Origin: Utricularia gibba
Lineage: Eukaryota; Streptophyta; Magnoliopsida; Lamiales; Lentibulariaceae
Reading direction: 5' to 3'
DNA length: 64,000 nucleotides
Assembly: GCA_002189035.1 (NCBI GenBank)
Contig: NEEC01000013.1
Location: forward strand, 186,001-250,000
Shown here: positions 60,201 to 64,000 of the stretch, piece after piece
Numbering within the stretch: position 1 is the first letter of the stretch
Layout of the letters: each line of letters starts with the position of its first letter
Notes under the pieces: model-generated
What the model saw: only the letters and a program-made list of their open reading frames with translations
The model's database searches: none
What the model was told of the DNA's origin: nothing
Program-made: the position numbers and the translations under genes

Positions 60201-60728
60201 TCCCATCCACCTCGAGTCTTTACGCGACCCCCCACGCCTACAATTCTCACTGTATCGGGATCCTCAATGGTTCAGATGTCAGTGAATAGTAGTTGAGTCT
60301 CACAAAACGGAAAAAGAGGGGCGACTGAAACTCGCCTCCAGGATAATCAGTGCTATTGAAAAGAACCCCCAAAACAAACGATTTGAGATTTCTGAAAAAA
60401 CCAGTTACAACAAACGTGAAGGCAGTGCGAAGCACTCTAATGGGAAAAAGAGGATTTTGCATGCAAGACTGGGGAACAGAGGCGGAAATGCATGAACGCA
60501 ATAAAAAGATGTATTTAATTGCTACCTTGTGGAGGGGTAGGATCTTGATTGCTCGGAGACGACGCGTAGAGTGAGAGAAAATCATGGGTTGCTTTTCCAC
60601 CTACCGTGAACAATTTAAGAAAACTAATGTGAAACCGTTCTAATGATTAATCTGGGAAAACTTTGTAAGCTGGGCTGATTTTAATGTTCACCTTTAGTTT
60701 CTAGGGGTCTGGATTGAGGCAATTCCAT
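57234..60728 (-). CDS. BIM1: bHLH transcription factor, BIM1 type (BES1-interacting Myc-like), eleven exons
   Basis: Predicted exons (minus): 60,692-60,728; 60,526-60,600; 59,237-59,578; 58,909-59,020; 58,706-58,830; 58,518-58,626; 58,373-58,442; 58,185-58,280; 57,683-58,104; 57,384-57,513; 57,234-57,317. They sum to 1,602 bp, 533 residues, close to Arabidopsis BIM1. The start MELPQSRPL and the paired THDFLSLYA and THDFLQPLE motifs are BIM1 hallmarks. KKKQSFIEIITAAKSSQ follows. The basic region RSKHSATEQRRRSKINDR has the H-E-R residues for E-box binding. Then come the helix FQKLREVIPNSEQKKDKASF, VIEYIQFLQ and a C-terminal ACT-like part (LVNNIAQALQRSGINLSQ) with a basic tail KKQKRK. BIM proteins partner BES1 in brassinosteroid responses in the nucleus. 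The exon 9 acceptor (ACCAG at 58,105) is the weakest site. Confidence 0.9.
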
Positions 60729-61500
60729 CTAAATCTCGTGCAATCCACTCAAATTCGCCGATGAATTCAGATCCAAGAACACCAGAAAATCAGCTGCTGG
60801 GCATTCCGAGCTAATTTCTCCGGAACTATTCGAGGCTCCTTTTCCAGAACCCACTAGGATTTCAGCTCATCCAAGAAACCCCATCTGAATTTTCCAAATC
60901 TTCTTCCCCTGAATTACCCATAATCCATCTGCATACTTATCGAAATAAATCAACAAAAAACGAGGAGAAGATTCATACCCTTCAGAGCCCGCTTAATATT
61001 CAGGAATCCACATCAGATTCTCAAAAGAAACCTGCCCTCAAAATAGTGTGTATCGCAGGAGTCGTTGAAATCATACGAAACCCAGAACGGAAGGAAGATA
61101 CGCGCCAGTGGAAAGTGGGGTGGAATAAAAAGTGTTTTGGGTGGATAAAAAAAAGAATGCAGTTTTTCTGTCTGAAATTTCTCTTCTCCCCCTCGGCAGA
61201 CGGCTCAGAGATCTTCTTCTTCTTCTTCTTCTAGTTCAAGAGTTTCTCACACGGTACAGATCACGCGTATGTATTTACAGAGAGATTCGGATCCTGGGGG
61301 GGGGCCGGGCGCGGGGAAGAGATTTTCTCCTTCTTCGTTTTCGTTTCTCCGAATAACAACCACCAGCCATTGTTGGGCGTCCATGTTTTTGTGGGTTGTC
61401 TGTTGCCGTTAAGTGCACAAACGGCGTTTGGGCGGTCGCCGTCGGATGACGTGGAGAAGACAATTATTATTTTATATACAAAAAGCATTATTTTCCCTTT
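60729..61500 (-). promoter_or_regulatory. Probable 5' leader and core promoter of the BIM1-type gene
   Basis: Upstream of the start codon the minus strand has a GAA-repeat stretch (61,208-61,233), common in plant 5' leaders. A TATATAAAA box is at about 61,471-61,479. Transcription would start some tens of bases inside this box. A short run of nine G at 61,298-61,306 lies between them. A 5' leader intron is possible but was not modelled. Confidence 0.45.
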
Positions 61501-61875
61501 TTTAATCTTATTTTATCACGATTAATGTTCCATTCGCAAATGTCGATTTCTAGGTGTGCACGCCGCGCCTAATAAATGATCCAACCACGAGATATGGGCA
61601 ATGCATCCTTTCCCGATATTACGATAATCAACATTTCCATATTGATTTTATTGCTTTAAATATAGAATTTAACATGAAATCATCCCATAATCCATAGTGC
61701 TGCCCTGGAGATTGGACTTTCTACATTTCATTGATGTGAATACGAGTTTAGGCTAATTCATTATGTGGCAAAGACCAGGCTGTGCTGAAAAAAGTGGCGC
61801 TGTTAAGAAGAAGAAAAACAAAAAAGAAAGAAAGAAAGAGGTGAAATTATTATCCTTGGATGAATATGATGGGCG

Positions 61876-62581
61876 CACGTGCGAAGGACATGGGGTAAAG
61901 GATTGCCTGGGGAACCGGGAAAGCAGCAGCTGAGCTGACGTGAAATTTGACTGTTGGGATGGTGCCCCTCACGTGACCCCTACCCATTTATCCGTTGACC
62001 CTAACATGCCTGCCCGCCTGCCTCCGATCAAATTTTCATTTTTTTTTTCCTTCCAATAAAAAAATCAAAATGATTTACCGAGAAATAATTCAACAGAATT
62101 TGTCCTTGGCGGCACGACATTATTTAATCAAATTAAGCATACAGTAATCTTAAGAGACAGAGAGTTCGTTAGTTATACAATAAATCTCCATAACAGCATA
62201 CGATTCGACGCCCTGGAAGTCATGATTGGAACAACACTTGGCTTCAACGTGGTGTAATGACGGCACCTTCTCTTCGGAGCACGACCCGAAATTACAAAAG
62301 GATCTTAAAATAAATGCAGGGAAAACATCAAGAATGAAACTATATTTGTAATTATGCATAGATAGAATAAAAATTCGGTTTCTCAAGAAGAAAAAACCGT
62401 CTTGATGTTGCATGCTTTTAGTTAAAAAAAAAATTTAAAGGAAAATTATGCATACATACGGCGCTTTTTGTAATGAAAGGGATGGGCACGTGGTGGGATC
62501 TCCGTGCGATGCGGTAAAACTCACGTGATCGAGGTGCCTAGCCTACTACCACTACCACCACCACGTTCCCCGAATCACGTG
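61876..62581. promoter_or_regulatory. Cluster of five G-box palindromes (CACGTG) upstream of the BIM1-type gene
   Basis: CACGTG occurs at 61,876, 61,970, 62,487, 62,522 and 62,576. Nearby are other ACGT cores (TGACGTG at 61,936; CCACGTT near 62,561) and a GTGGGGCC site near 62,658, a TCP-like site. G-boxes are bound by bHLH, bZIP and, in part, BZR/BES1 factors. The segment 62,480-62,720 is GC-richer than its flanks. No gene is recognised to the right, so the cluster is assigned to the BIM1-type gene by proximity. Confidence 0.6.
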
Positions 62582-64000
62582 GCCAAACTGATATAATTTC
62601 GAGTGGGGACCCACCACGCGGCGCATATCCACTGCTACTCCCATTTTCAATGAGCCCGTGGGGCCGGCCCATGTTCGCCGTTCCCGTTCTTGTTTTCTAG
62701 ATTCCCGTGGGCGGGGTACTTTCGTCATTAGTCCAAAATCCATTCTTGGAGTAAATTCATATATTTGTAAAATATAATTGCAAAATTAATATAAATGAAA
62801 TATTTGAAAATATGTTTAGTTCATAAAATGAAATTAAGATAGAAAATATTTCGAATAAATTTTTTTTCTAATATTTCTTGAGTTTAATAACACCATCTTA
62901 AAACAAATCAAGTGATAGAGGTCGGAAATTGGTAAATGCCATATGAAAAAGGAAGGCTGCATAATTGAGCGGAGAAGAGATCATCAAATCGGTTCTTGCT
63001 AGACGAAATTGATTTTGGATCAGTAAATGAACTCTTACAATCGATAACATAAGCACATGCCTGTGGGAATGGGAGACGGACGATGTAAGGCCTCAGCCAT
63101 TTGAACAGAATTTGAAAAGTAACGATTTGCAGGAATTCAAAACAGACAGTGTTTATATGTTTAATTAGATTATACGTGTGATTGATATACCCACTAGGCA
63201 CATAAAGTAACTAACATCCGCAAAAATCAGTTGACTAAGCTTCTCTTATAAATAAGATAACGTTTGAAAAGAAAAGTATTTTACATTCTACACACTATTT
63301 GTAATTCTTTCTTTTTACTCCTTGCTGGAATCATTTATCTAATTAATCCCTCCAACTTTATAATTTTTTTATTTCGATGATTTTCATGCAAATTTTTTTT
63401 TATTTCTTTTACTACTTTATACCTTAATCGGAAGCGAAACCTAAACCATCAGATCACATATATAGTTCGGATTCATACCCGTACATCAGATCGACCTAGA
63501 ACACTGATTTGCTCCCACAACATCAAGTCTAATTTAAATGATAAAAACAGATGATGTAAATATTAGGTAGACACAATTTACTCTTAGTTAGAATTGCTAA
63601 AAGTTTTTGTATGTTGAATCAAGATTTACTTTCTAAAAAAAATTGATGGACTAATGACAGTGCTAAGTATTTGTTTGTTTACATAGCAAATGCAGAAATT
63701 TGTGATCTTACACTATTAAAAATGACATACATGTCTTTATGCCATTGCCCTCTAAACATCAAATTGAATGAAAATGTTATTACCTTAAAACACTTGAACT
63801 TATACATGAGAGGCTTTGGAATTTAATCATGGAAGTGAAGGAATTGAAATAAAGAGTTAATGACATTTCTATCATCAAATAATGTGCTAGTTATTTTATT
63901 TTATTTTAATTTTAGATTAATTTAGGTTAATTAGTTTGAGTGATTCAAATTTGGTCTTTCAAATTAGGAGCAGGTTATATGTTAGACATTTTTGCTTTAT
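62582..64000. other. Right-end intergenic DNA, no recognised gene
   Basis: After the GC-richer stretch ending near 62,740 the sequence is AT-rich. Minus-strand open frames at 62,552-62,743 and 62,908-63,201 resemble no family known to me. No RNA gene, repeat or exon-like pattern was seen up to the window end. Confidence 0.45.

Noticed and set aside
60247-60600. Minus-strand 117-residue open frame
   Set aside because: Only 60,526-60,600 is coding and in a different frame (THDFLSLYA); the rest is intron 2 of the BIM1-type gene.
62908-63201. 97-residue minus-strand open frame as a gene
   Set aside because: No recognisable domain, AT-rich surroundings and no exon context.

Overview
This window looks like nuclear DNA of a flowering plant. 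The genes have short exons with canonical GT-AG introns, the spacers are AT-rich, and most of the rest is nested plant transposable elements: Ty3/gypsy Tat and Athila types, Ty1/copia, hAT, PIF/Harbinger and Mutator-like elements (MULEs). The lineage cannot be fixed from this sequence alone. All splice models below were derived by eye.

Cellular genes. The window opens with the last two exons of a cytosolic-type aldehyde dehydrogenase (2-449, +). A mitochondrial-type rhomboid protease gene of RBL12 type lies at 19,398-21,644 (-) in eight exons, with an apparent one-base deletion in its last exon. Just downstream of it is a broken receptor-kinase fragment (18,559-19,040, +). An apparently intact eleven-exon gene for a BIM1-type bHLH transcription factor occupies 57,234-60,728 (-). 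Its upstream region carries five CACGTG palindromes in about 700 bp.

Transposon layers. From 2 to 18 kb there are solo and partial LTRs plus decayed gypsy and copia relics. From 23.1 to 34.4 kb a copia relic on the minus strand is split by a 10.7-kb Tat-type gypsy element on the plus strand. That element carries antisense ORFs between integrase and the 3' LTR, and its integrase is interrupted by a solo LTR with a clean 5-bp target duplication. From 34.6 to 38.9 kb lies an Athila-type element (-) whose gag is interrupted by a 508-bp hAT element with an 8-bp duplication.

The most notable structure is at about 40-55 kb. A long MULE gene (-) runs from an acidic N-terminus through a zinc finger, DDE transposase, SWIM finger and CCHC knuckle to a C-terminal ULP1-type cysteine protease domain. 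A second MULE (46,155-49,264) with a 9-bp target duplication sits in the intron that splits the SWIM finger. This inner element has lost the transposase core and keeps only an N-terminal finger and a ULP1-like domain. A partial inverted copy of it lies at 40,069-41,595. The outer MULE was also hit by a gypsy-type solo LTR and a copia-type solo LTR. No RNA genes or CRISPR arrays were found.
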